NCBI RefSeq assembly: GCF_018881975.1 | Contig: NZ_JACVPJ010000019.1 | Span: 1-32,141 of the forward strand | Origin: Polynucleobacter sp. JS-Safj-400b-B2 | GTDB lineage: Bacteria > Pseudomonadota > Gammaproteobacteria > Burkholderiales > Burkholderiaceae | Reading direction: 5' to 3' | DNA length: 32,141 nt | Shown: positions 22,759-32,019 of the stretch, piece by piece | Position numbering within the stretch: position 1 is the stretch's first letter | How the letters are laid out: every line of letters begins with the position of its first letter | Position numbers and translations under genes: made by a program | Notes under the pieces: generated by a model | Seen by the model: the letters and a program-made list of their open reading frames with translations, nothing else | Told to the model about the DNA's origin: nothing | Databases searched by the model: none

Positions 22759-23199
22759 ATGAAAAAACATTTTGGCCTTTTAAGTCAGTATGCAATTGGT
22801 GTACTGTTTGGCTGGGGTTTAATCATCTCGGGCATGAGTAATCCACAGAAGATTTTGGGATTTTTAGATCTGGCTGGTCTTTGGGATCCATCCTTAATTT
22901 TTGTTATGTTGGGTGCAGTATTAGTCGGGCTTGGCGGGTTTTATGTGGTCAGCAAGAGGACCGAAGCATTTTTTGGCGGCGCCTTGCATATTCCTAGCCG
23001 CAGAGATATCACGAAGCCCCTCATTATTGGCAGTCTCATTTTTGGAGCGGGCTGGGGAATTGCTGGTTTTTGCCCTGGTCCAGCCTTGGTTGCCTTGGGT
23101 GCTGGGCACCTGAAGGCCTTGGTATTTGTTGTCGCCATGCTTGTAGGTATGGAAATAAGCGAACGCTTCTTCTCGGCTAATACGAAGGCTTCCAGCTAA
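22759..23199 (+). CDS. YeeE/YedE half-transporter (DUF6691-like), second half
   Basis: This 146-residue membrane protein is the PmpB-like half, with GWGIAGFCPGPALVALG (Cys105) and about four helices. It starts one base after the upstream stop and is probably translationally coupled. It should form one transporter with the preceding product, as in the pair at 4826-5936. The two pairs are paralogous and lie 17 kb apart. Confidence 0.8.
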   Translation: MKKHFGLLSQYAIGVLFGWGLIISGMSNPQKILGFLDLAGLWDPSLIFVMLGAVLVGLGGFYVVSKRTEAFFGGALHIPSRRDITKPLIIGSLIFGAGWGIAGFCPGPALVALGAGHLKALVFVVAMLVGMEISERFFSANTKASS

Positions 23200-23259
23200 G
23201 TCCGATAAGCCTGATTTAAAATCAACCCTATTACGTCATTATTCAATGTAGAGGGTTTC

Positions 23260-23604
23260 ATGAGTCTTCCTATTTCTTGTCATAACGATCAGTTCGGCAC
23301 TATTGGTCAAATTGAGCCAAGCCATTTGGCTGAAATTGCGGCACAAGGTTATAAGAGTGTGATTAATAACCGTCCTGATGGCGAGGGTGGTCCAGATCAA
23401 CCAACCAGTGCCAGCATTCAAGCTGAAGCAGAAAAGTTAGGTTTGAATTACGCATACCTGCCGGTTGTACCTAGTGCAATCAATGTTGATCAAGTGAGAG
23501 AGATGGCTCGTTTATTGAGAACCCTGCCCGGTCCAGTGTTAGCATTTTGTCGCTCGGGCGCTCGCTCTACAAATCTTTATCAACTTTCGTTGCAAGTGAA
23601 ATAG
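23260..23604 (+). CDS. DUF442 (BLH-type) phosphatase/sulfurtransferase-like protein
   Basis: The 114-residue product is a DUF442-type domain. It has NNRPDGEGGPDQPT (36-49) and a Cx5R loop FCRSGARS (Cys97 to Arg102), the P-loop shared by tyrosine phosphatases and by BLH sulfur-related enzymes. In sulfide-oxidising bacteria such domains are linked to persulfide dioxygenase or SQR, so a sulfur role is likely here. It is 60 bases after the transporter pair and may have its own promoter. Substrate unknown. Confidence 0.8.
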   Translation: MSLPISCHNDQFGTIGQIEPSHLAEIAAQGYKSVINNRPDGEGGPDQPTSASIQAEAEKLGLNYAYLPVVPSAINVDQVREMARLLRTLPGPVLAFCRSGARSTNLYQLSLQVK

Positions 23605-23620
23605 TAAGCTACTGACCCGC

Positions 23621-24040
23621 ATGCGTATCACTATTCCCGAAGAAAGAAAACTGGTTCATGAAATGATCATGCCCATTCGTTGGGGTGATATGGATGCGTA
23701 TGGTCATGTCAACAATACTGTGTACTTTCGGTATATGGAGCAAGCGCGCTGTGAGTGGATTACTGCCATGGGTTATGACGTTGCTCCCGGTCGTGAATCG
23801 ATGTTGATGCTCAACGGCTTTTGTAACTTCTACCAACAGCTCACCTTCCCGGGTGATTTAATTCTCAAGACTTCGATTGGTGTGATTGGAAGAACGAGCC
23901 TTGATCTCTATACCAGCATGGCATTGACTACTGCGCCGGAAGTTGAGGCCGCTATTGGTGGGGCAACTATGGTTTGGGTAGATCTCACCACTAATAAGTC
24001 TGCTCCTTGGCCGGAACATGTATTAGAGAAGTTGCGCTAG
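23621..24040 (+). CDS. Hotdog-fold acyl-CoA thioesterase (YbgC-like)
   Basis: This 139-residue hotdog protein has the 4-hydroxybenzoyl-CoA thioesterase signature WGDMDAYGHVNN (21-32) with the catalytic Asp. The rest (YFRYMEQAR, GVIGRTSLDLY) fits the family. It is a cytoplasmic housekeeping enzyme for acyl-CoA or acyl-ACP. It lies 16 bases after the DUF442 gene and 6 bases before mnmH. Confidence 0.85.
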   Translation: MRITIPEERKLVHEMIMPIRWGDMDAYGHVNNTVYFRYMEQARCEWITAMGYDVAPGRESMLMLNGFCNFYQQLTFPGDLILKTSIGVIGRTSLDLYTSMALTTAPEVEAAIGGATMVWVDLTTNKSAPWPEHVLEKLR

Positions 24041-24046
24041 TCGATC

Positions 24047-25120
24047 GTGCAACCTAGCAATCCCCATATCTTCAGATCCGAACAATTTCTATCAGAGCTC
24101 GATAGCTTTGATGCCATCATTGATGTCAGATCTCCAGCAGAATTTGCACTAGATCATATTCCAGGTGCAGTGAACTATCCAGTTCTGAATAATGATGAGC
24201 GCGCCACTATTGGCACGCTCTATAAACAAGAGTCTCCTTTTGCTGCTAAAAAACTCGGTGCGGCATTAGTATCTAAAAACATTGCTTCGCACCTAGAAAA
24301 TCATTTTTTAGAATTCCCACGTGAGTGGCGCCCATTAATTTATTGCTGGCGCGGTGGCGAACGTAGTGGGGCATTTACCCATATTCTCAATCGCATTGGC
24401 TGGAAGGCCAAGCAGCTCGAGGGCGGGTATCAGGGCTTCAGAAGGGCCGTGATTGATGGTCTTGACCACGCTGCAACACAATTTACATTCCAGGTGATCT
24501 GTGGGATGACGGGTAGTGGCAAAACAAAAGTGTTGCAAGAGATCGGCACGCTAGGCGCTCAGATTCTGGATCTAGAAGGCTTAGCCGTGCACCGTGGATC
24601 CGTATTAGGTAATGAGCCTAATATCGAGCAGCCATCCCAAAAAGGTTTTGAGACTTTGCTCTGGAATGCCTTGCGTTCACTTGATCCTGCGAAACCCGTA
24701 TTTGTAGAGTCCGAAAGCAAGAAGGTCGGCGGCTTGCATGTGCCTGATGCTTTGATGGAAAAAATTCGTAATGGTGCTTGTATTGAATTGAGATCAAGTA
24801 CGCAGACTCGTGTTTCTTGGTTGATCCGTGAATATCATCACTTCTTAACGGATACCGATAATTTCAAAGAGAAGCTGGCTTTGCTTACTGCGCATTATGG
24901 AAAAGTACAGATTGCTAAATGGAATGAAGCCATTGATGCAGGTAATTTTCCGGAGTTAGTGGAAGAGTTATTAGTCAAGCACTACGACCCTTCATATCAA
25001 TCTTCGATCGTACGTAATTTTCCTCAATACAAGATTGAGAATTATGTACAGCTGGAGAATGATAGCGATGAGGCCTTTGCCAAAGCTGCAAAGGCCATCA
25101 TAAGTAAGTCAGGCTCTTAG
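24047..25120 (+). CDS. mnmH: tRNA 2-selenouridine synthase
   Basis: MnmH (SelU) converts 2-thiouridine at the tRNA wobble position to 2-selenouridine via a geranylated form. The 357-residue product has an N-terminal rhodanese domain with the catalytic Cys100 in CWRGGERSG, and then a P-loop domain with GMTGSGKT (153-160). The start is GTG. It ends convergent with gcdH, overlapping by four bases. It is a rhodanese-type enzyme by family but belongs to tRNA modification, not sulfur oxidation. Confidence 0.92.
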   Translation: MQPSNPHIFRSEQFLSELDSFDAIIDVRSPAEFALDHIPGAVNYPVLNNDERATIGTLYKQESPFAAKKLGAALVSKNIASHLENHFLEFPREWRPLIYCWRGGERSGAFTHILNRIGWKAKQLEGGYQGFRRAVIDGLDHAATQFTFQVICGMTGSGKTKVLQEIGTLGAQILDLEGLAVHRGSVLGNEPNIEQPSQKGFETLLWNALRSLDPAKPVFVESESKKVGGLHVPDALMEKIRNGACIELRSSTQTRVSWLIREYHHFLTDTDNFKEKLALLTAHYGKVQIAKWNEAIDAGNFPELVEELLVKHYDPSYQSSIVRNFPQYKIENYVQLENDSDEAFAKAAKAIISKSGS

Positions 25121-26301
25121 CTAAAAGCTTGAATTCCGGTTTGCGCACGACCTAGAATCAAGGCGTGAATATCGTGAGTACCTTCATAGGTATTAACAAC
25201 CTCAAGGTTCAGCATGTGACGCACAACACCATACTCATCGGAGATACCGTTGCCACCATGCATATCGCGTGCCATACGCGCGATATCCAAAGACTTGCCA
25301 CATGAGTTGCGTTTCATGATGGAGGTAATTTCTGGAGCTGCGATTCCTTCATCTTTCATGCGACCCAGGCGAAGACAACCTTGAAGGGCAAGAGTAATTT
25401 CAGTTTGCATGTCAGCCAGTTTCTTTTGAATCAACTGATTGGCAGCCAGCGGCTTACCAAATTGTTTGCGGTCCATGGTGTACTGGCGAGCGGCATACCA
25501 ACACCATTCAGCTGCACCCAGTGTGCCCCAGGCAATGCCGTAGCGGGCTGAGTTTAAGCAAGTGAAGGGACCCTTCAGACCCTCAACTTCAGGGAATTCA
25601 TTTTCTGCCGGAACAAATACTTCATCCATCACGATTTCACCGGTGATAGAGGCACGCAGACCCATCTTGCCGCTGATTTTTGGCGCGCTTAAACCCTTCA
25701 TACCTTTTTCTAGGATGTAGCCACGAATGATGCCTTCATCGTTCTTGGCCCACACTACGAACACGTCGGCAATCGGGGAATTGGAGATCCACATCTTCGA
25801 GCCCGTTAATGAAAATCCACCAGGAACTTTCTTGGCGCGAGTAATCATGCCGCCTGCATCAGAGCCATAGTTTGGCTCCGTTAAACCAAAGCAACCAATC
25901 CATTCACCACTGGCTAATTTAGGTAAGTACTTTTGCTTTTGCGCTTCGCTACCAAATTCATTAATAGGCACCATGACCAAAGAGGATTGCACGCTCATCA
26001 TGGAACGGTAGCCAGAATCTACGCGTTCAATCTCGCGAGCAATTAAGCCGTAAGACACATAGTTCAAATTCGCACCACCGTACTGTTCAGGAATCGTGAT
26101 TCCTAAGAGGCCAAGCTCACCCATTTCTCGGAAGATGGCCGGGTCAGTTGTTTCATTGCGATAAGCATCGTGAATGCGTGGCATGAGGCGTCCTTGAGCG
26201 TATTCAGCGGCTGCATCACGCACCATGCGCTCTTCTTCAGTTAGCTGGGTATCGAGAAGCAGGGGGTCTGCCCAGTTAAAGCTTGCCTTACTTTTGCTCA
26301 T
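25117..26301 (-). CDS. gcdH: Glutaryl-CoA dehydrogenase-type acyl-CoA dehydrogenase
   Basis: This 394-residue flavoprotein has ACAD signatures: [34 protein letters not shown] and, near the C-terminus, [10 protein letters not shown] with the catalytic base Glu373. The sequence matches the glutaryl-CoA dehydrogenase branch, which turns glutaryl-CoA into crotonyl-CoA. It is unrelated to sulfur metabolism. Divergent from the queuosine-precursor transporter. The start ATG lies within the CTCAT region at 26301 on the plus strand. Confidence 0.88.
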   Translation of the reverse strand: MSKSKASFNWADPLLLDTQLTEEERMVRDAAAEYAQGRLMPRIHDAYRNETTDPAIFREMGELGLLGITIPEQYGGANLNYVSYGLIAREIERVDSGYRSMMSVQSSLVMVPINEFGSEAQKQKYLPKLASGEWIGCFGLTEPNYGSDAGGMITRAKKVPGGFSLTGSKMWISNSPIADVFVVWAKNDEGIIRGYILEKGMKGLSAPKISGKMGLRASITGEIVMDEVFVPAENEFPEVEGLKGPFTCLNSARYGIAWGTLGAAEWCWYAARQYTMDRKQFGKPLAANQLIQKKLADMQTEITLALQGCLRLGRMKDEGIAAPEITSIMKRNSCGKSLDIARMARDMHGGNGISDEYGVVRHMLNLEVVNTYEGTHDIHALILGRAQTGIQAFS

Positions 26302-26373
26302 TGCCTTGTCATCCTATATTCGGTTTTATCGTTACTTTTGGCCTGCTTCCTGCGAATTTTCAGGAATGCAGAT

Positions 26374-27117
26374 ATGCTTATTTCTATTATCCATTTTTCT
26401 AGACTTATGGACTTGCCTAGACCTCGCCACCGCTATTACGACCTGATTTTGGCTGCCTTTGTGGTGGTCTTACTCTGCTCGAACTTCATTGGGGCCGGTA
26501 AAGCAGCAGTGGTTAATTTGCCTTACTTCGGGGCGGTACCATTTGGCGGGGGTATTTTGTTCTTCCCTATCTCCTATTTCTTTGGCGATATTCTGACTGA
26601 GGTCTATGGCTATGCCTATGACCGTAGAGCGGTTTGGGCTGGATTTGCTGCGCTTGCATTTGCGGCAATCATGGCCCAGATTGTCATCGCCTTGCCAGTA
26701 GCTTCTGGCGAGTACATGGCCAATTACCAGAAGGGTCTTGAAACGGTTTTTGGAAACTCTTGGCGCATTGCTGTGGCCTCCATGTTCTCGTTTTGGTGTG
26801 GCAGTCTTGTGAATAGCTATTTTTTGGCCAAAATGAAAGTCTGGACTCAGGGGCGGTTTCTGTGGATGCGGACGATTGGCTCAACTGCGGTAGGGGAGAT
26901 GGTTGATTCTTCATTCTTCTATGTATTGGCTTTTTACGGCATTTGGCCAACCCATGAAATCATTCAAGTAGCGCTAGCTCAATACGTCCTTAAGACCTCC
27001 TGGGAGGTTCTGGCAACCCCTATGACCTATTGGGTTGTGAATTTCCTCAAGCGCAAGGAAAATGAGGATTTCTACGATATTCATACGAATTTCACCCCAT
27101 TTAGGGTCAAAGTCTAA
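26374..27117 (+). CDS. Queuosine precursor transporter (QueT/YhhQ, VUT family)
   Basis: This inner-membrane protein has about six helices and belongs to the VUT family, which imports queuosine precursors. Typical segments are GGGILFFPISYFFGDILTEVYGY and GSTAVGEMVDSSFFY. The frame is open from a TTG at 26338. ATG 26374 (AGGA upstream) is chosen here, and ATG 26407, just before DLPRPRHRYYDL, is also possible. The exact substrate in this group is usually preQ0 or preQ1. Confidence 0.85.
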   Translation: MLISIIHFSRLMDLPRPRHRYYDLILAAFVVVLLCSNFIGAGKAAVVNLPYFGAVPFGGGILFFPISYFFGDILTEVYGYAYDRRAVWAGFAALAFAAIMAQIVIALPVASGEYMANYQKGLETVFGNSWRIAVASMFSFWCGSLVNSYFLAKMKVWTQGRFLWMRTIGSTAVGEMVDSSFFYVLAFYGIWPTHEIIQVALAQYVLKTSWEVLATPMTYWVVNFLKRKENEDFYDIHTNFTPFRVKV

Positions 27118-27155
27118 GCAGGACCTCACGCTTCCTGCCAACAAAGACCTCTAAG

Positions 27156-27170
27156 CCGTTAAAATAACGG
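27156..27170 (+). ncRNA. Hairpin in the ybiT leader
   Basis: CCGTTA and TAACGG form a perfect 6-pair stem with an AAA loop. It is nested in a larger fold (AAAGACC at 27143-27149 with GGTCTTT at 27169-27175). It could be the terminator of the upstream transporter gene or a leader structure of ybiT. Confidence 0.4.
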
Positions 27171-27176
27171 TCTTTG

Positions 27177-27192
27177 CCCCCAAAGTCGGGGG
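27177..27192 (+). promoter_or_regulatory. Second hairpin in the ybiT leader
   Basis: CCCCC (27177-27181) and GGGGG (27188-27192) pair around a 6-base loop, seven bases after the previous hairpin and 39 bases before the ybiT start. ABC-F genes often have structured leaders. No known riboswitch was matched. Confidence 0.3.
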
Positions 27193-27231
27193 TAACTATC
27201 CAATTGAATTTCAGAAAGCTAGAAAACATCC

Positions 27232-28839
27232 GTGCTGTCAGCATCTAATATCACTATGCAGTTTGGGGCAAAACCTCTGTTTGAAAATATTTCCGTGAAG
27301 TTTGGCGGCGGTAATCGTTATGGTCTGATTGGCGCAAACGGTTGCGGTAAATCAACCTTCATGAAAATTTTAGGTGGCGAGCTTGAGCCAACTAGCGGCA
27401 ATGTAAGCTTGGATCCTGGCATTCGTTTAGGTAAGTTACGTCAAGATCAATTTGCTTACGAGGATGTGCGCGTACTCGACGTCGTGATGATGGGTCACGA
27501 AGAGATGTGGAAGGCCGCTGCTGAACGCGATGCTATCTACGCTAACCCAGATGCTACTGATGAAGATTACATGAAGGCTGCTGAGCTTGAGGGTAAGTAT
27601 GCTGAATACGGTGGCTATACAGCAGAAGCTAAAGCAGGTGAGTTGTTATTAGGTATTGGTATTCCTATCGAACAACACAATGGCCAGATGAGCAACGTTG
27701 CTCCAGGTTGGAAGTTGCGTGTATTGCTTGCGCAAGCATTGTTCTCTGACCCAGATGTATTGTTGTTAGATGAGCCAACCAATAACTTGGATATTCACTC
27801 CATTCATTGGCTTGAGGATATCCTCAATCAGATTAAGAGCACGATCGTCATCATTTCCCATGATCGTCACTTCCTAAATGAAGTCTGTACGCATATGGCG
27901 GATATGGACTATGGAACATTGAAAGTCTACCCAGGCAATTACGACTCATATATGCTTGCTTCTGTGCAGGCGCGAACACAACAACTGAGTTCTAACGTAA
28001 AAGCCAAGGAAAAAATTGCTGAATTGGCAGCTTTCGTGGCTCGCTTCTCTGCAAATGCTTCTAAGGCGCGTCAAGCCACTTCACGTCAAAGACAATTAGA
28101 AAAAATTGAGATTGTTGAAGTTAAACCTTCTTCACGTCAAAACCCATTTATTCGTTTTGATACCGAGAAGAAACTGCATAACATGGCTGTGGAGTGCAAT
28201 GCGCTAACTAAAGCGTATGACCGCACCATCTTCAAGAACTTCAAGATAGCTATTCGTGCTGGTGAAAAAATTGCGATCATTGGTCAAAACGGCGCTGGTA
28301 AGACAACGCTTCTAAAGACTATTCTGAGCAAGCGCTTTGAAGGCATTGCCGCAGACAGCGGTGATGTGAAATGGGCTGAGAATGCAAATGTTGGTGTGAT
28401 GCCGCAAGACAACACCGAGATGTTTGCTAAAGATGAGTTGCTCATGGATTGGATGAATTGGTGGCGCAATACTGGCGACGATGATCAAGTCATCCGTGGC
28501 ACATTAGGCCGCTTGTTGTTCTCTGGGGATGACATTGGTAAGTCCGTTAAGGTTCTCTCTGGTGGTGAAAAGGGCAGAATGATTTGGGGCAAACTCATGC
28601 TCCAAAAATATAACGTCCTAGCAATGGATGAGCCAACCAACCATATGGATATGGAATCTATTGAGAGCTTGCAAATTGCGCTTGAGAAATTCGATGGCAC
28701 TTTGATATTTGTTTCTCATGACCGTGAATTCGTTTCGGCATTAGCTAATCGCATCTTAGAAGTGAAGATGGATGGAACAGTTGAAGATTACTCGGGTACT
28801 TATGAAGAGTATTTGCGTAGCCAAGCGCTGGCAGGCTAA
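27232..28839 (+). CDS. ybiT: ABC-F ATPase YbiT
   Basis: ABC-F proteins act on the ribosome, not in transport. This one has 535 residues with two ATPase domains: Walker A GANGCGKS (34-41) in domain 1 and GQNGAGKT in domain 2, each followed by [11 protein letters not shown] or [13 protein letters not shown] Walker B motifs. The first domain has the [15 protein letters not shown] signature segment seen in YbiT. The start is GTG at 27232, matching the YbiT N-terminus. The [15 protein letters not shown] linker is typical. The gene stands alone. Confidence 0.93.
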   Translation: MLSASNITMQFGAKPLFENISVKFGGGNRYGLIGANGCGKSTFMKILGGELEPTSGNVSLDPGIRLGKLRQDQFAYEDVRVLDVVMMGHEEMWKAAAERDAIYANPDATDEDYMKAAELEGKYAEYGGYTAEAKAGELLLGIGIPIEQHNGQMSNVAPGWKLRVLLAQALFSDPDVLLLDEPTNNLDIHSIHWLEDILNQIKSTIVIISHDRHFLNEVCTHMADMDYGTLKVYPGNYDSYMLASVQARTQQLSSNVKAKEKIAELAAFVARFSANASKARQATSRQRQLEKIEIVEVKPSSRQNPFIRFDTEKKLHNMAVECNALTKAYDRTIFKNFKIAIRAGEKIAIIGQNGAGKTTLLKTILSKRFEGIAADSGDVKWAENANVGVMPQDNTEMFAKDELLMDWMNWWRNTGDDDQVIRGTLGRLLFSGDDIGKSVKVLSGGEKGRMIWGKLMLQKYNVLAMDEPTNHMDMESIESLQIALEKFDGTLIFVSHDREFVSALANRILEVKMDGTVEDYSGTYEEYLRSQALAG

Positions 28840-28922
28840 TTCATAAGTTGTGAATCTACGGCTAGGGTAGCTATCTATGGCTGTTATTGGTCAGTAGTAG
28901 AGGATTTTTTATAGTCTGTAAG

Positions 28923-29918
28923 TTAGAAGGCAAAGTTTAAGCTTCCCCCGAACGCAAGATCTATGCTGGCATTTCTAGCATTCTGATATTGACCGAATAA
29001 AGCAATATGAAACTTGTCTGCAATTTTATAATTTAAAGTTGCACCAACCGTATCCTGTGTAATGGTTCTTCCTCCGGTCAGATTCTTGTTATAAGGATAG
29101 TATGAAATGATCAGAAAAGATCTTTCTGTTGCTTGAATGCTTGCACTTATCATGGCGCCATTGAGGGTTTTGGGCGCATAGTATTGGTTAACTGTGTTGG
29201 AAGTTGAGTTTTGAAAATTTCCAAACGCATAACCAATACTGATTGGCGGCATATATTGACTAGCTTGCCAATTAATTTTTGGAACTACTTGAGTGAAATT
29301 GCCAAGACTAAACTCTTGATAGTTAATGGTGGCCTCTGCAGATAAAACTTTCCTGCCGTTATCAAAAATTGGGAGTTTATATTGTGGAGAAAACAATAGA
29401 GAATATTTGTAGGTGTATGAATCACCGGTACCCATACCTGCAGAAGCATTAATACTCCAATCTTTATCAGGGAGATAATTAAAGCCTAATATCGTATTTG
29501 TAAGATTAATGTTTCCTTGTTTTTGATAAAGCTCGCTCGCTATAACTTTCCATTGATCATTGATCTTATAGAGACCTTGTGCCATTTGAGTATATAAATT
29601 ATCTTGGGATGGACCTGTGGTCCATTTTTGCACGCTACCAAAGATGGAAAATGGCAATGGAGATTTTTCTCTAAATAAAATTTCCTGTTGCTGGCTTGAT
29701 TGAACATTGCCATAGTTGGTAAAAATATGGGTATTCTCATAATTTGAATCAGAGTCAGATGGTGAATTTAAAGACTCTCCAAAAGCATATTGATTCAGCA
29801 AAATCATCAAAGCTAAGAAAATAAATCGCGTTATTGAAAAAGTGCCAATATAGGGCATCGTATTTGATGGTGGTTGGAGGTTTAAAGATTGCTGATTGTA
29901 ATTAGGAAGGCAGCGCAT
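28923..29918 (-). CDS. Outer-membrane beta-barrel protein, function unknown
   Basis: The predicted protein has 331 residues from an ATG at 29918 with no clear ribosome binding site; Met21 (29858) is an alternative that places the signal peptide at the N-terminus. The mature protein alternates hydrophobic and polar residues in many short strands and ends in Phe, as outer-membrane barrels do. It has no cysteine in the mature part. I recall a resemblance to YaiO-type or phenol-degradation outer-membrane proteins but cannot confirm it. It is divergent from the sulfatase gene. Confidence 0.7.
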   Translation of the reverse strand: MRCLPNYNQQSLNLQPPSNTMPYIGTFSITRFIFLALMILLNQYAFGESLNSPSDSDSNYENTHIFTNYGNVQSSQQQEILFREKSPLPFSIFGSVQKWTTGPSQDNLYTQMAQGLYKINDQWKVIASELYQKQGNINLTNTILGFNYLPDKDWSINASAGMGTGDSYTYKYSLLFSPQYKLPIFDNGRKVLSAEATINYQEFSLGNFTQVVPKINWQASQYMPPISIGYAFGNFQNSTSNTVNQYYAPKTLNGAMISASIQATERSFLIISYYPYNKNLTGGRTITQDTVGATLNYKIADKFHIALFGQYQNARNASIDLAFGGSLNFAF

Positions 29919-29987
29919 TAATTATGTAATATTACGATTGCATTATGTGAGGTTAAAGACAAATCCATCCATTTATAGAGGTTCACC

Positions 29988-31787
29988 ATGTCTGCGCAAG
30001 ATGATTCACTCAAAAACCCCTCTAGACGAAACCTCTTAGGATCTGGGGCAGCCTTACTAGGCTCAACATTATTGCCAGAGGCCGGTGCGGCATCTTCTGC
30101 CAATTCCTCTGAAAAAATTGATCCGGTGGCGCTGCCCGATGCTCCTCCTGCTGGCTATAACATTCTTTATATCCTAGTAGACCAGGAACATTTTTTCCCA
30201 AAATGGCCTTTCCCAGTCCCAGCTCGCGAAGCGATTAAGAAAAAAGGGGTTACTTTTACAAACCACCATACGGCAGCTGTAGTGTGTTCGTCTGCGCGAT
30301 CAGTTCTCTATACCGGACATCATATTCAGCAAACTGGAATTGCAGACAACCTCAATTACATTTGGCAGCGTGACTTATCGACGAAGATCAAGACGATTGG
30401 TCATCGCTTAACTGAGCTCGGGTATTACTCCGCCTATCAAGGTAAGTGGCATTTATCAGCCAATATGGATTTGACCTCAAACCCTATAGATGCCCCTTTA
30501 AAACAATATCAAAAAACCATAGAGACATACGGTTTTCAGGATTTCTTTGGGTTGGGTGATCTTATAGATGGTACGTTAGGCGGCTATCAGTTTGACGATA
30601 CTACGATAGCCTTTACTGATAGATGGTTTAGAACCAAAGCCCAAGAATTAAAGGCGAAGGATCAGCCATGGTTTTTGGCAGTAAATTTAGTTAATCCGCA
30701 TGATGTAATGTATTTCAATTCTGATTTACCAGGTGAAAACATTCAAAGCAAATCTCATTCGTCCGATATTGCTAGAGCGCCAAATAATGATATATACAAC
30801 GCTACCTGGGATGATGTGCCATTGCCATCCACCAGGAGCCAATCATTTGATATGCCTGGCAGACCTATTGGACAAAAGATATATCAAGGCGTACAAAATG
30901 AATTAGTTGGTTATTGGCCCGATGAAGATCGTCGGTGGCGAGCTTTGCAAAATTATTACTTCAACGCTATTCGAGATTGTGACCAAAGAGTTGAGGCGGT
31001 ACTAGACATGCTAAAACAAAATGGGATGGAAAAAAATACCATTATCATTTTTAATGCAGATCATGGAGAGTTGGGCGGTCATCACCAAATGCGCGGGAAA
31101 GGAACCAGCATTTATCGTCAGCAAAATCATCTACCTTTAATGATTGTTCATCCCGCCTATCCAGGGGGTGTCGAATGTGAGGCACTAACATCGCAATTAG
31201 ATATTGTGCCAACCATTATTGGCTTGACGGGTAAGGATGCCAATTTACGTAAGAAGGTATCCGAAGGCTTAAAGGGAAAAGATTTCTCAACGCTATTAAA
31301 AAATCCGAGTCAAGCCAAGATTGATGCAGTAAGACCAACAGCATTATTTAATTTTGATATGTTGTCATATCAAGATAATAAGTGGGCTGCGTTGACCATT
31401 GATACAAAGAAATATCAAGCACTCGCTCCTGCGCAGCAGTTAGCCATGCTGACTAAATATCCCCCGAATTTCTCCAATCGAACCTCTATCAGAAGTATCT
31501 ATGATGGTCAGTATCGATTCGGTCGGTATTTTGCACCCAATAACTTCAATACACCGAAGACGATGGAGGCATTAGTCGCCAATAATGATGTAGAGGTTTA
31601 TGACCTAAAGAATGATCCAGAAGAAATTCATAATCTGGCATTAGATATGAAAAAAAATGGCGATTTAATTTTTTCTTTAAACCAAAAACTAAATGAAATT
31701 ATCGCTAATGAGGTAGGTGTAGATGATGGGTCTTATATGCCCATTAGAAATGGCAAATGGTATTTCCCGCCACTGAGTGAGCGATAG
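29988..31787 (+). CDS. Tat-exported sulfatase-family hydrolase
   Basis: This 599-residue periplasmic sulfatase has a Tat signal (SRRNLL, 12-17, then a hydrophobic stretch) and the ordered sulfatase motifs. Cys100 in CSSARS, at the formylglycine position, is followed by YTGHHIQ, then GKWH (152-155), NPHD (236-239) and NADHGELGGH (356-365). The core is CSSAR rather than CxPxR or CxAxR, since the position two after Cys is Ser. Substrate unknown; a sulfate or phosphonate ester is possible. It is near the sulfur-oxidation region but has no operon partner, and the adjacent gene is a divergent barrel protein. Confidence 0.8.
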   Translation: MSAQDDSLKNPSRRNLLGSGAALLGSTLLPEAGAASSANSSEKIDPVALPDAPPAGYNILYILVDQEHFFPKWPFPVPAREAIKKKGVTFTNHHTAAVVCSSARSVLYTGHHIQQTGIADNLNYIWQRDLSTKIKTIGHRLTELGYYSAYQGKWHLSANMDLTSNPIDAPLKQYQKTIETYGFQDFFGLGDLIDGTLGGYQFDDTTIAFTDRWFRTKAQELKAKDQPWFLAVNLVNPHDVMYFNSDLPGENIQSKSHSSDIARAPNNDIYNATWDDVPLPSTRSQSFDMPGRPIGQKIYQGVQNELVGYWPDEDRRWRALQNYYFNAIRDCDQRVEAVLDMLKQNGMEKNTIIIFNADHGELGGHHQMRGKGTSIYRQQNHLPLMIVHPAYPGGVECEALTSQLDIVPTIIGLTGKDANLRKKVSEGLKGKDFSTLLKNPSQAKIDAVRPTALFNFDMLSYQDNKWAALTIDTKKYQALAPAQQLAMLTKYPPNFSNRTSIRSIYDGQYRFGRYFAPNNFNTPKTMEALVANNDVEVYDLKNDPEEIHNLALDMKKNGDLIFSLNQKLNEIIANEVGVDDGSYMPIRNGKWYFPPLSER

Positions 31788-31973
31788 AAATATGTCAATG
31801 AGTGCGCCTCTTAAAAAAATTGGTGTTGCCTTCATTATTGGCGGCTTACTTGAAATTAGGGTGGGATAGAGGAAATGCTGATGCTCCAATGATGAAAGCA
31901 TTTTGGTCTTAATTAGGCGGGATTACACATCCTCAGCCTTTGTCTATTCTGCCCCGGGCCACCAAGAAACACC

Positions 31974-31995
31974 AAAACCACCTTCGGGTGGTTTT
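31974..31995 (+). terminator. Rho-independent terminator
   Basis: AAAACCACC (31974-31982), loop TTCG, GGTGGTTTT (31987-31995) and a T run form a perfect tetraloop hairpin. It lies about 190 bases after the sulfatase. The stretch 31788-31973 holds only a 26-codon frame (31792-31869) and no gene that I can support. Confidence 0.85.
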
Positions 31996-32019
31996 TCTTT
32001 GGGTGTCTGCTTAGGGTCT

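Noticed and set aside
23212..23224. 13-base palindrome TGATTTAAAATCA before the DUF442 gene, resembling an FNR box
   Set aside because: The half-site spacing is wrong for FNR (five rather than four bases between TGAT and ATCA), and it is AT-rich enough to occur by chance.
31792..31869. A 26-codon frame (MSMSAPLKKIG...) after the sulfatase
   Set aside because: It is very short, has no clear ribosome binding site and matches no family; most likely chance or a remnant.
31940..31965. Sequence ending GGGCCACCA before a terminator, like the end of a tRNA gene
   Set aside because: The T-arm pairing is missing and the upstream part does not fold. It could be a tRNA remnant, but the evidence is too thin.
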